DNA of 49,802 nt, from positions 1,010,756 through 1,060,557 of the forward strand of contig CP070829.1 of assembly GCA_020344755.1 (NCBI GenBank), given 5' to 3'. Below are positions 37,628 through 46,399 of this stretch, in pieces. Source of the DNA: Gemmatimonadales bacterium. GTDB lineage: Bacteria > Gemmatimonadota > Gemmatimonadetes > Longimicrobiales > Gaopeijiaceae. The notes beneath the pieces are model-generated. The model was not told where the DNA came from, ran no database searches, and saw nothing but the letters and a program-made list of their open reading frames with translations. Position 1 is the first letter of the stretch. Each line of letters begins with the position of its first letter. The translations under genes and the position numbers were made by a program.

Positions 37628-38034
37628 CGCGGCGTCGACCCTTCGTCCGTGGAATCCTCCTCCGCGTCGTCCTCGTCCCCGTCCTCCCACCCTCCCGCCG
37701 GGCGAACCTCGTCCAGGAGCTGCTCGATCCGCAGGGCGTGGTCGAGGCTTTCATCCTCCTCGAAGGTCAACTCCGGGGCCCGTCGGATCTTCAGGGTGGC
37801 CCCCAACTGTCCCCGCAGGAAGGGCGCTGCCGCGTCCAGACCCTCCATGGCCGCCTCACGCTCCGCGGGGGATCCCTGCACCTGGACGAATACCTTCGCC
37901 TGGGTGAGATCGTTGGTGACCCGCACGTGAGTGACGGTCACGAGGCCCACCCGCGGATCCTTCACACGGAGCCGGATGAGCGTTGCCAGCTCTCGCTTGA
38001 GTTGGGCGCTGAGACGATCGATTCGGCGGCTCAT
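37624..38034 (-). CDS. rbfA: Ribosome-binding factor A
   Basis: 136 residues. A KH-fold factor for late maturation of the 30S subunit and cold adaptation. Family blocks: RIDRLSAQLKRELATLI at the N-terminus, VGLVTVTHVRVTNDLTQAKVFVQ and LRGQLGATLKIRRAPELTFEEDESL. The last 30 residues are strongly acidic and probably disordered. It is separated from the DUF503 gene by 13 bases and coupled to truB through GTGA. Confidence 0.97.
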   Translation of the reverse strand: MSRRIDRLSAQLKRELATLIRLRVKDPRVGLVTVTHVRVTNDLTQAKVFVQVQGSPAEREAAMEGLDAAAPFLRGQLGATLKIRRAPELTFEEDESLDHALRIEQLLDEVRPAGGWEDGDEDDAEEDSTDEGSTPR

Positions 38035-38047
38035 CCCGTACTCCTCT

Positions 38048-38329
38048 CTACCGGAATTCCCTCTTCACGGCGGCCACCAGGAAGCGGCCATCCGCCTCCA
38101 CGAACTGATCCACCTTTTCCAGCACCCGCTCGACGAGCCCCCGTTCCGAGCCCAGCGCCGCGACGGTCACCTGAGCTCGGGCCGGCACGTCCTGGAAACC
38201 CGTCTCGGCCACCGCAACGTTGAACCGGTGCCGGAGACGATCCCGCAGGGATTTGACCACCATGCGTTTCTCCTTCAGGGATCCGCACCCGGGAAGGCTC
38301 AACTGGAAGGTCTGGACCGCGACGTGCAT
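38048..38329 (-). CDS. DUF503 family protein (YlxP-like)
   Basis: 93 residues starting MHVAVQTFQLSLPGCGSLKEKRMVVKSL, matching the small DUF503/YlxP family found between infB and rbfA in many bacteria. The fold is predicted ferredoxin-like, with a conserved SLKEKR segment and VAVAETGFQD. In Bacillus the homologue YlxP has been linked to ribosome assembly; the same is inferred here from gene order. It is separated from infB by a very strong inverted repeat. Confidence 0.93.
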   Translation of the reverse strand: MHVAVQTFQLSLPGCGSLKEKRMVVKSLRDRLRHRFNVAVAETGFQDVPARAQVTVAALGSERGLVERVLEKVDQFVEADGRFLVAAVKREFR

Positions 38330-38346
38330 GGCGGGATCTCACGAAC

Positions 38347-38382
38347 GCGGGGCCGGGTGGAACAGACTCCACCCGGCCCCGC
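38347..38382 (-). terminator. 15-base-pair hairpin between infB and the DUF503 gene
   Basis: A near-ideal inverted repeat (arms 38347-38361 and 38368-38382, core GGCCGGGTGGA/TCCACCCGGCC, 6-base loop). It starts 20 bases after the infB stop. There is no T tract on the minus strand, so it may cause partial termination, act as an RNA-processing or stability element, or block 3' exonucleases inside the operon. Confidence 0.6.
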
Positions 38383-38402
38383 TGGAGTTGTGGACTCGCA
38401 CG

Positions 38403-41069
38403 TCAGCCGCGGCTCTCGGCACTCTCGGCAAGCGTCCGCGCGACCTCCTCGACCTGGTAGCACTCGATGACATCGCCGACCTTGATGTCGTTGTAGTTCT
38501 GGATTCCGATGCCGCATTCGAAGCCCTCACGGACTTCCCGGACGTCGTCCTTGAACCGCTTGAGGGAACTGAACTCGCCGTCGTATTGCACGATGCCGTC
38601 GCGGATCAGCCGGGCACGTGCCTTCCGCTCGATCACGCCCTCGGTGACGTAACACCCGGCAATGGTCCCAACCCGGGTGATCTTGAAGACCTCCCGAACC
38701 TCGGCGGCGCCGAGAATTTCCTCCCGCTGCTCCGGGGACAGCATCCCCTCCATGGCGGCGCGGACGTCGTCCACGGCGTGGTAGATGACCTCGTACGTGT
38801 TGATCTCCACCCCGGATTGCTCGGCCAGGTGCCGGGCGTTGGAGTCCGGCCGCACCCGGAAGCCGATGATCACCGCACCGGCCGTCTCCGCCAGAAGTAC
38901 GTCGGACTCGTTCACCGCCCCGACGGCGCGGTGCACGATCTGCACCTGGACCTCCGGGGTGGAGAGCTGTTCCAGGGAATCCGCCACGGCCTGAACCGAT
39001 CCGTCCACGTCGCCCTTGATGATCAGGGGAAGCTCGGCAGTCTGCCCCTCGGCGAGGATCCGTCCGAAGTCGCCCAGCTTGAGTGCCCGGTCCTTGATCC
39101 GGAGTTGCTTCTCCCGGTCGAGGCGCTGCCGAGACGTCGCGACTTCCGCCGCTTCCTCGGCTGCCATGGCCTGGAACGTATCCCCGGCCTGGGGCACTCC
39201 CCCGGATCCGAGGATCTGGACCGGTACCGCGGGACCGGCTTCCCGAACAGGGTTCCCCCGCTCGTCCAGCATGGCGCGGACGCGGCCATCGTACAGACCG
39301 CAGATGAAGGAATCCCCGACCCGCAGGGTTCCCTTCTGGACCATGACGGTGACCACAGGCCCCTTCCCCACGTCCAGCTGTGCCTCGACCACGGTCCCCT
39401 GGGCCGCACGGTTGGGGTTGGCCGTGAGTTCGAGCATCTCGGCCTGGAGCAGGACCTTTTCCAGGAGGTCGTCGATACCCTCTCCGGTCTTGGCGGAAAC
39501 CTCGGCACAGAGGACGCTTCCTCCGAAATCCTCCACCTGAACGTCGTGCTGCAGGAGTTCCTGCTTGACCTTCATCACGTTGGCCGCCGGGAGGTCCACC
39601 TTGTTGATGGCCACCACGAGCGGCACCGAGGCGTTCTTGGCATGGGAGATCGCCTCCACCGTCTGGGGCATGACCGAGTCGTCCGCCGCGACGATGAGGA
39701 TGACCACGTCGGTGAGGTCAGCCCCTCGTGCACGCATCGCGGTGAAGGCGGCGTGGCCGGGGGTGTCGAGGAAGGACAAGGCTCGGCCGTCGTCCAGCTC
39801 CACGTGGTAGGCGCCGATGTGCTGAGTGATCCCACCACTCTCGCCCGCCACCACGTTCGTGCTCCGGATCTTGTCCAGGAGCAGGGTCTTTCCGTGGTCC
39901 ACGTGCCCCATGACCGTGACCACCGGGGGACGGGACTCCAGAAGGGCCGGATCCTCTTCTTCCTCCTCCACTCCCGAGGGGGCCTCGTACTCTTCCTCCC
40001 GGACCGCGGTGAACCCGAACTCGTCCAGAAGGAGTTCGATCTGGTCGAAGTCGAGGCGCTGATTGATGGTGACCATGAGGCCCAGGTTCTTGAACGCCGA
40101 ACCCACGATTGCGGTGGGGGACTCGTCCACGAGTTCCGCCAACTCGGCAACGGTGAGGAACTCGTTGACCCGGACGGTCGTTCGCTCCCGCTCCCGCTCC
40201 TCCTCCTGGACCATCTCCTGGAGTTCCAACTCTTCCTTCGAAGGCCGGCCCCTGGACTTCTTCTTCTTCTTCCGTGCACCGCCCTTCATCTCGGCCATGA
40301 CGCGCTGGAGGTTGTCCTGCACCTCGGTCTGGTCTACGCGGCGGCGCTTCTTCTCGCGCCGCTTCCGCTGGCCGTCGGAGGTGTAACCTTCCGCCTGGAT
40401 GCGGACCGTGCCCCCGGGGCCCGCAGACGCCGCGGGTCCCGTTGGCGCCCCCTGTGCAGCGGGACGGGGCTTCCGGAAACGGCGCACCGGCTCCGGCCGG
40501 CCCATTTCGTCCCGGACCGACGTGGGGGCAGCGGGCTCCGGGGCCTCTTCCGGCTCGGCCTCGACAGATTCGTCCCCGGGCTCGGATGGGAGGGCTTCGG
40601 CGACCACCGCGACTTCATCGTCCGGCTCCGAAGCCGCAAGTTCCTCTTCCGACTCCTCTTCGGCGGCGGCCGACTCCTCCGTGGCAGCCTCTTCGACCGC
40701 TTCCGCGATCAACGCGACCACCTCCGGCTCCTCCCCGGCCTCGACCTCGTCCTCCAAGCCCGCCTCGACAGCTTGCTCCGACTCGGCGGCGACCTCCTCG
40801 GGGGTCTCCTCCGGCTCGGGCTCGGCCCGGCGCCTCCGCCGACGTCGCCGCGTGGGGGTGGTGGACTCCTCCACGGCGGCCTCCAGTGCCTCCCGGGGAT
40901 CCTCTGTCCCAGCCCGACGCGCCCGCTCCACCTTGGCGAGCACCAATGCAACCTCGGCGTCCGAAACATCGTCGCCGACGCTGGCCACGTGGATCCCCAT
41001 CCCCCGAAGGAGATGGAGAAGCACTTCGGCGTCCAACTTCAGATCCTGAGCTAGTTCTTCAACCTGCAT
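38403..41069 (-). CDS. infB: Translation initiation factor IF-2
   Basis: GTPase that brings fMet-tRNA to the 30S initiation complex. 888 residues. The N-terminal helical IF2_N element (residues 1-50) is followed by a long low-complexity region rich in Glu, Ala, Pro and basic runs (about 60-300), then a second IF2_N-like domain ([20 protein letters not shown]). The GTPase core has GHVDHGKT at 388-395, DTPGHAAF and NKVD. Domains II to IV complete the C-terminus. The ATG at 41069 lies inside the end of the L7Ae-like gene, overlapping by 11 bases. The low-complexity linker is GC-rich but in frame. Confidence 0.98.
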   Translation of the reverse strand: MQVEELAQDLKLDAEVLLHLLRGMGIHVASVGDDVSDAEVALVLAKVERARRAGTEDPREALEAAVEESTTPTRRRRRRRRAEPEPEETPEEVAAESEQAVEAGLEDEVEAGEEPEVVALIAEAVEEAATEESAAAEEESEEELAASEPDDEVAVVAEALPSEPGDESVEAEPEEAPEPAAPTSVRDEMGRPEPVRRFRKPRPAAQGAPTGPAASAGPGGTVRIQAEGYTSDGQRKRREKKRRRVDQTEVQDNLQRVMAEMKGGARKKKKKSRGRPSKEELELQEMVQEEERERERTTVRVNEFLTVAELAELVDESPTAIVGSAFKNLGLMVTINQRLDFDQIELLLDEFGFTAVREEEYEAPSGVEEEEEDPALLESRPPVVTVMGHVDHGKTLLLDKIRSTNVVAGESGGITQHIGAYHVELDDGRALSFLDTPGHAAFTAMRARGADLTDVVILIVAADDSVMPQTVEAISHAKNASVPLVVAINKVDLPAANVMKVKQELLQHDVQVEDFGGSVLCAEVSAKTGEGIDDLLEKVLLQAEMLELTANPNRAAQGTVVEAQLDVGKGPVVTVMVQKGTLRVGDSFICGLYDGRVRAMLDERGNPVREAGPAVPVQILGSGGVPQAGDTFQAMAAEEAAEVATSRQRLDREKQLRIKDRALKLGDFGRILAEGQTAELPLIIKGDVDGSVQAVADSLEQLSTPEVQVQIVHRAVGAVNESDVLLAETAGAVIIGFRVRPDSNARHLAEQSGVEINTYEVIYHAVDDVRAAMEGMLSPEQREEILGAAEVREVFKITRVGTIAGCYVTEGVIERKARARLIRDGIVQYDGEFSSLKRFKDDVREVREGFECGIGIQNYNDIKVGDVIECYQVEEVARTLAESAESRG

Positions 41070-41433
41070 GCGTTCTACTTTCCTCTGTTGGCGCCGGACG
41101 CTCGCGCGCGCCCGGGCTCGCCTCGAGCCTCTCCAGGAAGCTCTTGGCGAAAGCCGGCTCGGTTACGGCCAGGGCGGACAGGGGCGGGCCGCCTACGGCG
41201 CCCCCCAGCTCCGACCGCGTCCCAAGCACGGCATGGGGGACTCCCCGATGCTCGAGGAGCCTCATGATCTTCTTCTTTTGTGTGTCCGACGCGTCTCCGG
41301 CCACGAGGACCAGAAACACCTTCCCCTGGCGAAGCGCCAGGCGCACGGCCTCCGTCCCCCGAACCACCGAACCCGCTCGGTGAGCGAGCCCGAGGAAGCC
41401 GAGCAGATCAGTCCTCGGGTTCCTCGGGCTCAT
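41059..41433 (-). CDS. L7Ae/YlxQ-family ribosomal-associated protein
   Basis: 124 residues with the L7Ae/L30e fold signature: LLGFLGLAHRAGSVVRGTEAV, LVLVAGDASDTQKKKIMRLLEHRGVP and SALAVTEPAFAKSFLERL. Homologues (YlxQ) sit between nusA and infB and probably bind RNA kink-turns. The small ylxR gene commonly found next to nusA is absent here. The called ATG overlaps the end of nusA by 26 bases, and the stop lies inside infB. Confidence 0.88.
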   Translation of the reverse strand: MSPRNPRTDLLGFLGLAHRAGSVVRGTEAVRLALRQGKVFLVLVAGDASDTQKKKIMRLLEHRGVPHAVLGTRSELGGAVGGPPLSALAVTEPAFAKSFLERLEASPGARERPAPTEESRTHAG

Positions 41434-42835
41434 CAGAGTTCTCGGAGGTCACGTCCTCGGGCTCGCCGGTCTCTCCGTCGGCGTCGTCGGACCCCACGTC
41501 CGACGCAGAAGCGTCCTCCCCGGACTCCGTCTCCGGGGGGGGCTCTCCCTCCACCACCGTCAGTTGATCGATGATTCCGAGGAGGCGATCCGCCTCCTTT
41601 TCGTCCAGACCTTCCACCTTGAGAAAGTCGATCTTCTCGAGGTCGATAATGTCCAGAAAGGTATTGTATCCAGCGGCATTCAGGGCCGCCAGGGTCGTCG
41701 CGGGCAGGCCCAGCTCCTCCAGGGAGAAGTCCGACGTCTCGTACTGATCTTCCCCCCCGGCGAACAGCGGGAAGTCCGCTCCACGCTCCAGCCACTCCCG
41801 GGACCCGTAGAGATCGAGCTGCCACCCGATGAGCTGGGATGCGAGCCGCACATTCTGGCCGTTCCTGCCGATGGCCAGCGAGAGCTGGTCCTCGTCCACC
41901 ACCGCGGTGATGACCTGTCGCTCCGGGTCCGAAACCACCTTGGCCACGCGAGCCGGGGCCAGCGCTCTCCGGGCGAAGACCTCCGGCTCGGGATGCCAGG
42001 GCACGATATCGATGCGCTCCCCACCCAACTCCGAAACCACCGCCTGCACGCGAGAGCCCTTCAGACCCACGCACGCACCCACCGGATCGATGGACTCATC
42101 GTGGCTGTAGACCGCGATCTTGGTACGGCCACCGACTTCCCGGGCGATCTCCCGGATCTCCACGATCCCCTGGGCGATCTCCGGCACCTCGAGCTTGAAG
42201 AGGGCGGCTACGAAGAGGGGATCGGCCCTCGAGAGGATCAGCCGAGGACCCTTGGGGGTCTCGTCCACCTTCTTGAGTACGGCTCGGATGGGGTCTCCCT
42301 GGCGGAACCGCTCCCGGGGGTTCTGGTCCTTCCAGGGGATGATCGCATCGGCATCACGTGCACGATTCAGGAGCACCACCATCTTGCCGCGCTCCACCTG
42401 CTGCACTTCACCCGACAGGAGCTCGCCCACTTCGTCCGAGAACTCGTCCCGGATCCGTTCGCGTTCACCCTCGCGCACTCGCTGAACGATGCGCTGCTTC
42501 ATGGCCATCACGGCATTCCGCCCGAACTGGGCGAAGTCCACCGGGATCTCCATGACGTCGCCCACCTCGTAGGTGGGATCGTCCCAGCGAGCGTCCTTCA
42601 GGCTGATCTCGGTGGATTCGTCCTCCACGGACTCGACCACGCGCTTCAGCACGACGATGTCGAATTCCCCGGTGACGTCGTCGATCTCGATCTCCGCTTC
42701 CACGTTGGGACCGTACAGGCGCATGAGGGCCGCGAGGATCCCGTCCTTCATGAGGTCGTTCACCTCATCCGGAGAGAGATCCTTCGTGGCGCCGATATCG
42801 CGAAGCGCGGCAACGATCTGACCGGCGTTGGCCAT
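41408..42835 (-). CDS. nusA: Transcription termination/antitermination factor NusA
   Basis: 475-residue RNA-polymerase-binding factor controlling pausing, termination and antitermination. Domains: N-terminal polymerase-binding domain (1-125), S1 (about 135-200), KH1 and KH2 (about 200-345; VGACVGLKGSRVQAVVSELGGERIDIV and the GQNVRLASQL region), then one acidic helix-hairpin repeat with TTLAALNAAGYNTFLDIIDL. The tail is very acidic, rich in Asp, Glu and Ser. ATG 42835 has GAGGA upstream. NusA may autoregulate the operon through the terminator-like hairpin ahead of rimP. Confidence 0.98.
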   Translation of the reverse strand: MANAGQIVAALRDIGATKDLSPDEVNDLMKDGILAALMRLYGPNVEAEIEIDDVTGEFDIVVLKRVVESVEDESTEISLKDARWDDPTYEVGDVMEIPVDFAQFGRNAVMAMKQRIVQRVREGERERIRDEFSDEVGELLSGEVQQVERGKMVVLLNRARDADAIIPWKDQNPRERFRQGDPIRAVLKKVDETPKGPRLILSRADPLFVAALFKLEVPEIAQGIVEIREIAREVGGRTKIAVYSHDESIDPVGACVGLKGSRVQAVVSELGGERIDIVPWHPEPEVFARRALAPARVAKVVSDPERQVITAVVDEDQLSLAIGRNGQNVRLASQLIGWQLDLYGSREWLERGADFPLFAGGEDQYETSDFSLEELGLPATTLAALNAAGYNTFLDIIDLEKIDFLKVEGLDEKEADRLLGIIDQLTVVEGEPPPETESGEDASASDVGSDDADGETGEPEDVTSENSDEPEEPED

Positions 42836-42858
42836 TGTGTCCTCTTCGTTTCCTTGTG

Positions 42859-43356
42859 TCAGTCCCAGCTGAAGACCAGGTGGGCCCCCGAGATCCGCTC
42901 TCGGGGGATGTCCACCTCGTCCCCGTTGTCGAGCCGGAGCCGCACGCTCCGACCTTCCGGTTCACCGGCTCCGAGGCCGAGGAGCTCACCCTCCAGGCGA
43001 GTGGCCCGCCCGGCCAGCACCTCCGGCCCCTTTACCGCGACCCGCTCGCCCGCGAACCGGGCGAAGTCCCTGTCTCGTCGCAGAGGGCGGTCCACCCCCG
43101 GCGACGACACCTCGAGCACGTACCGCTCCGGCATTGCCGGATGCCCATCCAACCACTCCTCGAGCCCCCGGCTCACCACCGCGCACTCGTCGACGGTGAT
43201 GCCCGATTCTCCCGGGACCGCGTCGGGACGGTCCACCCGCAGCCGCACGATGGGGCGGCGTGGGCTTCCGGCCCACTCCACGTCCACCAACTCGAACCCC
43301 AGGTCGGCCACTCGGGACTCCAGCTCCCGGTGGACCTCCGGGACCACTTTTCCCAC
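42859..43356 (-). CDS. rimP: Ribosome maturation factor RimP
   Basis: 165-residue factor needed for 30S maturation. N-terminal segment VVPEVHRELESRVADLGFELVDVEW, then VRLRVDRPD, the conserved ITVDECAVVSRGLEEWLD and YVLEVSSPGVDRPLRRDRDFARFAG, and a C-terminal SH3-like domain. I chose the GTG at 43356 because GGGAG sits 7 bases upstream and similarity begins there. The frame is open further upstream, but that would run through the leader hairpin. First gene of the nusA-infB operon. Confidence 0.95.
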   Translation of the reverse strand: MGKVVPEVHRELESRVADLGFELVDVEWAGSPRRPIVRLRVDRPDAVPGESGITVDECAVVSRGLEEWLDGHPAMPERYVLEVSSPGVDRPLRRDRDFARFAGERVAVKGPEVLAGRATRLEGELLGLGAGEPEGRSVRLRLDNGDEVDIPRERISGAHLVFSWD

Positions 43357-43385
43357 GACGACTCTCCCGAACCCAGTCGACAGAG

Positions 43386-43417
43386 AATAAAAAAGCGGGG
43401 GCTTGCCGCTCCCCCAC
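43386..43417 (-). promoter_or_regulatory. Intrinsic-terminator-like leader hairpin (attenuator candidate) upstream of rimP
   Basis: Minus-strand GTGGGGG (43411-43417) pairs with CCCCCGC (43395-43401) across a 9-base loop and is followed directly by TTTTTTATT (43386-43394). This is the only classical stem plus T-tract terminator found in the window. It lies between the rimP promoter and the rimP start, so it should truncate the operon transcript unless read through. A second GC hairpin (43425-43439) precedes it and could be an alternative structure. Confidence 0.65.
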
Positions 43418-43456
43418 TGGAAGGGCCGCCCGGGGCGGCGCATCCTTAGCCCGTGG

Positions 43457-43485
43457 AATATAGGTACGAAGGGATCCTCCTTCAA
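43457..43485 (-). promoter_or_regulatory. Strong sigma-70-type promoter of the rimP-nusA-infB operon
   Basis: -35 TTGAAG (43480-43485), exactly 17 bases, then -10 TATATT (43457-43462) on the minus strand. RNA would start near 43450, giving a leader of about 94 bases. Best promoter match in the window. Confidence 0.7.
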
Positions 43486-43494
43486 GGATCCTTC
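43468..43494. repeat. Inverted repeat surrounding the rimP promoter -35
   Basis: GAAGGGATCC (43468-43477) and GGATCCTTC (43486-43494) form an inverted repeat with one bulged base; the -35 hexamer occupies the 8-base loop. It could be an operator, or the hairpin terminator of the coiled-coil gene that ends at 43501. Confidence 0.5.
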
Positions 43495-43500
43495 AGGGCC

Positions 43501-43893
43501 TCACGGTTCGCCGGTGGCGTCTCCCTCCGGTCGGGCCTTCGACGGGTCCATGCGCTCCTCGAGCTCCCGCACCCGACGCACCAGCGCATCGAATTCCGCC
43601 TGTGTGACGAAGTCGAACCGGTCTCGTGCGTCGGAGGTAGCGTCCCGTGCCCGCTCCACGGCACTCTTCATCGCCTCCCGGGCACGATCCGCGCTCAGGT
43701 CACCCCGCTCCCGCGCCTCGCTTATGGTCTCCTCGAGCGCCTCCTTGAAAGCGGAAAGGACTCCGAGCCCGCGGCTGAAGCCTTCGGAAACCCGCTCCCG
43801 GGCGCTCCTGGATCGCCCCTGCTCCGCGTCGTTCTCCTCGGAGGTCCGCTCCTCGGCCCCGGGGGCCCCTTCTTCCCTCTTTTCCTCGCTCAC
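43501..43893 (-). CDS. Charged coiled-coil protein, phasin-like
   Basis: 130 residues, highly charged (Glu, Arg, Ala, Ser). A polar disordered N-terminus is followed by a long amphipathic helix (LGVLSAFKEALEETISEARERGDLS, then AREAMKSAVERARDATSDARDRFDFV) and a short C-terminal helix, TQAEFDALVRRVRELEERMD. The TQAEFDALVRRV...LEER ending resembles phasin and PHA-synthase-subunit-like proteins that coat granules or self-associate, but assignment is tentative. The GTG at 43893 has GGAGGG upstream. It lies 140 bases downstream of murA. Confidence 0.75.
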   Translation of the reverse strand: MSEEKREEGAPGAEERTSEENDAEQGRSRSARERVSEGFSRGLGVLSAFKEALEETISEARERGDLSADRAREAMKSAVERARDATSDARDRFDFVTQAEFDALVRRVRELEERMDPSKARPEGDATGEP

Positions 43894-44033
43894 ACGCCCT
43901 CCAGGGTCCTTGTTCCAGTCGCCCTCCCCTACGGCGCAGAACGGGAGTGGGTTTCGCTGCCTGCACGGGATCCGCGACGGGAGCGGCTCCGGTGCGGGGC
44001 GTTCGAAGGGCCGTCCGGTGGGTCCCGGGTCGC

Positions 44034-45317
44034 TCAGTAGTCCTCGGACCGCTCGATGGAGGCCCCGAGGGTCCGGAGTCGTGCGTCGATGTCCTGATAG
44101 CCGCGCTCGATCTGGCCGATGTTGTGGATCACGCTCGTCCCCTGGGCACCCAGAGCGGCAATCAGGAGGGCCATTCCGGCCCGGATGTCCGGACTCTCCA
44201 CCTCACCGCCCCGAAGGCGCGCCGGGCCCACCACAACGGCCCGGTGGGGGTCACAGAGAATGATCTTGGCTCCCATGGCCACGAGCTTGTCCGTGAAGAA
44301 CATCCGTGATTCGAACATCTTCTCGTGAATCAGGATCGTCCCGTGACACTGCGTGGCGGTGACCAGGGCAATGGAGGTGAGGTCGGCGGGAAACTGGGGC
44401 CAGGGGCCGTCGTCGATCTTGGCCACCGCACCGAACGCGTCGTGGCGAATCTCATGCACGGCGTTACCCATCACGTGCAGGTCCGAGCCCTCGGCCCGGA
44501 AGTCGACCCCGAGCCGCCGGAACCCCATGAGGGTCGAGTCCAGGTGCTCCAGGGGTGCCTCTTCGATCACCAGGTCGCTCCCGGTGACCGCTGCCAGCCC
44601 AATGAAGGAGCCGGTCTCGATGTGATCCGACTGGAGGCGGTAGCGTGTCCCTCCGAGTGAGGAGACCCCTTCGACGGTGAGGATTCCGGTCCCGATCCCC
44701 GTCACCGACCCTCCCATGGCGTTGAGAAGATGGCAGAGATCCTGGACGTGCGGCTCGGCGGCGGCATTTCGGAGGATCGTCGTTCCCTGGGCCCGCGACG
44801 CCGCCATAAGGGCATTCTCGGTTCCCGTCACCGACGGCTCATCCAGGAAGACGCTCGCTCCCCTCAGATCCGGAGCCCGGATCCGGAAGTCTCCGCTCAA
44901 CTCCACCTCGGCCCCCAGGCTGCGGAAGGCGAGGAAGTGCGTGTCCATTCGGCGGCGCCCGATCACGTCGCCCCCGGGAGGAGGCAGCCGGACCTCTCCG
45001 AACCGAGCCAGCAGGGGACCGGCGAGCAGCAGAGAGGCCCGGATGCGGGCCGCCATGGCCCGATCCACCCGTCCCACGGACACTCCCGACGCGTCCACGG
45101 TCACGGTGTTGTCTCCCTCCCAGCTGTGTGACGCCCCCAACGACTCCAGAATCTCCAGGAGCGTCAGCACATCCTGGATGCGTGGCACGTTCTCGAGGGT
45201 GACCGGCTCGTCCGTGAGCAGGGTCGCCGCGAGGCACGGAAGGGCTGCGTTCTTGTTCCCGGCTGGGCGGATTCGGCCCGCGAGGGGCCGTCCGCCTTCC
45301 ACGGTGAAGCTGGGCAT
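44034..45317 (-). CDS. murA: UDP-N-acetylglucosamine 1-carboxyvinyltransferase with Asp in place of the active-site Cys
   Basis: First committed step of peptidoglycan synthesis: transfers enolpyruvate from PEP to UDP-GlcNAc. 427 residues; catalytic Lys22 and Asn23 in AGNKNAALP, and the repeated inside-out barrel with [20 protein letters not shown] and GHGTI-like [15 protein letters not shown]. The loop normally carrying the fosfomycin-alkylated Cys (PGGC) reads [11 protein letters not shown]: Asp117, codon GAC at 44967-44969. The same substitution occurs in Mycobacterium tuberculosis, Chlamydia and Borrelia MurA and gives intrinsic fosfomycin insensitivity. ATG 45317 gives the family N-terminus. 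Confidence 0.97.
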   Translation of the reverse strand: MPSFTVEGGRPLAGRIRPAGNKNAALPCLAATLLTDEPVTLENVPRIQDVLTLLEILESLGASHSWEGDNTVTVDASGVSVGRVDRAMAARIRASLLLAGPLLARFGEVRLPPPGGDVIGRRRMDTHFLAFRSLGAEVELSGDFRIRAPDLRGASVFLDEPSVTGTENALMAASRAQGTTILRNAAAEPHVQDLCHLLNAMGGSVTGIGTGILTVEGVSSLGGTRYRLQSDHIETGSFIGLAAVTGSDLVIEEAPLEHLDSTLMGFRRLGVDFRAEGSDLHVMGNAVHEIRHDAFGAVAKIDDGPWPQFPADLTSIALVTATQCHGTILIHEKMFESRMFFTDKLVAMGAKIILCDPHRAVVVGPARLRGGEVESPDIRAGMALLIAALGAQGTSVIHNIGQIERGYQDIDARLRTLGASIERSEDY

Positions 45318-45507
45318 GGCGTGTGGGTGTGCGGAAAGGACGTGATCACAGGATCCGGGAGCGCCGCCGCCGGCCGGGCGAGAAGATACCCCGGTTCCGC
45401 CGTCCGCGCGACTCCCTGTCTCGCCCCTCCGACACGAGAGGACCTGAAATGCACTCCCGGCTCCCGACCCCGCCGCCGGGCCCGCCGGCGGGCGGTTCCG
45501 GATCGCC

Positions 45508-45536
45508 TTGCCCCGGGGGTGGCCGGGCTCTACCAT
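45508..45536 (+). promoter_or_regulatory. Candidate promoter of the PTS IIA operon
   Basis: TTGCCC (45508-45513), 17-base spacer, TACCAT (45531-45536); RNA start near 45543, 22 bases before the ATG. The -35 is identical to that proposed for mreB. The rest of the 247-base gap between divergent murA and this gene is GC-rich with small GC palindromes and no further recognisable feature. Confidence 0.4.
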
Positions 45537-45564
45537 CGGCCAGCCCCAACCCGCTCGATCCGCC

Positions 45565-46029
45565 ATGCGACTCCGCGACTATCTCCGACCCGATCTGATC
45601 GTAACCGGACTCCAGGCGACGGACATGCCGTCGACCCTGGTGGCCATCGCCCGGCACCTGGCTGAACACGGGGCCGTGGAATCGGCGGAGGGAGCCCTCC
45701 AGGGTCTTCGCGCCCGGGAGGAGGTGCATACCACCGTGCTCGGGCACGGTATGGCACTCCCCCACACCACGCTTGAAGGTCTGGACGCCCCGGTGGTCCT
45801 GGTGGCGCTGGCGGACGAACCGATCCCCTTCGGTCCGGAGGACCACGAGCCGGTCCGCATCTTCTTCGCTCTCCTCTCGCCACCGAACCGCGAAGGGGAG
45901 CACATCAAGATCCTGGCGCGCATCTGCCGACTGGTCCGACATGCGGGATTCGTGGAGGAGTTGGCGGCGGCGCCCTCGCCGGAGGCGGCGCTCGCCGTCA
46001 TCCGCTCGGTCGACGAGCAACACGTCTGA
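45565..46029 (+). CDS. PTS IIA domain protein (fructose/mannitol/PtsN type)
   Basis: 154 residues forming one EIIA(Fru/Ntr) domain. The phosphorylation site is His67 in the motif [17 protein letters not shown]. Such domains accept phosphate from HPr/NPr. No EIIB or EIIC partner is encoded nearby, so it is more likely regulatory, like PtsN, than a sugar transporter part. There is no clear ribosome-binding site. It is followed 9 bases later by a PII-like gene and then an antiporter; PtsN is known elsewhere to control potassium transport, which makes this order suggestive. Confidence 0.9.
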   Translation: MRLRDYLRPDLIVTGLQATDMPSTLVAIARHLAEHGAVESAEGALQGLRAREEVHTTVLGHGMALPHTTLEGLDAPVVLVALADEPIPFGPEDHEPVRIFFALLSPPNREGEHIKILARICRLVRHAGFVEELAAAPSPEAALAVIRSVDEQHV

Positions 46030-46038
46030 GGGCCTCGG

Positions 46039-46389
46039 ATGCAGCTGCTCGTGGCGGTGGTCAACGAACCCGACAAAGTGGACGAGATCCTCTCCGGATT
46101 CCTGGAACTGGGGATCACCGGTGCCACGGTCATCGGGAGCGAGGGGATGGGCCGGTTGCTCACGCATGACATTCCGATCTTCGCCGGGCTTCAGTCCCTC
46201 ATCGCCGGGTCAAGGCCCCAGAACCGAACCATCTTTTCCGTGATCTCCGACGACAAGGTGGAGCCCGCCTTCGACCTGCTCCAGGACGTGTGCGGAAACC
46301 TGGCTGCTCCCGCCACGGGCATCGCCTTCTCCATTCCGGTGAGCAAGGTGGTGGGCCTCGCTCCCGAACTGGGCGGCGGGAACGTCTGA
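46039..46389 (+). CDS. PII-like signalling protein
   Basis: 116 residues with a PII-like ferredoxin fold: strand LLVAVVNEPDKVDEILSGFLELGITGATVIGSEGMG, a variable T-loop-like stretch (LTHDIPIFAGLQSLIAGSRPQNR) and FSVISDDKVEPAFDLLQDV. The GATVIGSEGMGR element resembles the GxTVxxxxGxG region of PII proteins. The uridylylated tyrosine and the GlnB T loop are absent, so this is a PII-like rather than a true GlnB/GlnK protein. GAGGG lies 6 bases upstream of the ATG. Position between PTS IIA and the antiporter suggests that it gates the transporter in response to a small ligand. Confidence 0.8.
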   Translation: MQLLVAVVNEPDKVDEILSGFLELGITGATVIGSEGMGRLLTHDIPIFAGLQSLIAGSRPQNRTIFSVISDDKVEPAFDLLQDVCGNLAAPATGIAFSIPVSKVVGLAPELGGGNV

Positions 46390-46399
46390 CGGAGTCTCC

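Noticed and set aside
38220..41054. 944-codon plus-strand frame opposite infB
   Set aside because: Antisense shadow; the Leu/His/Asp-rich composition reflects complementary infB codons.
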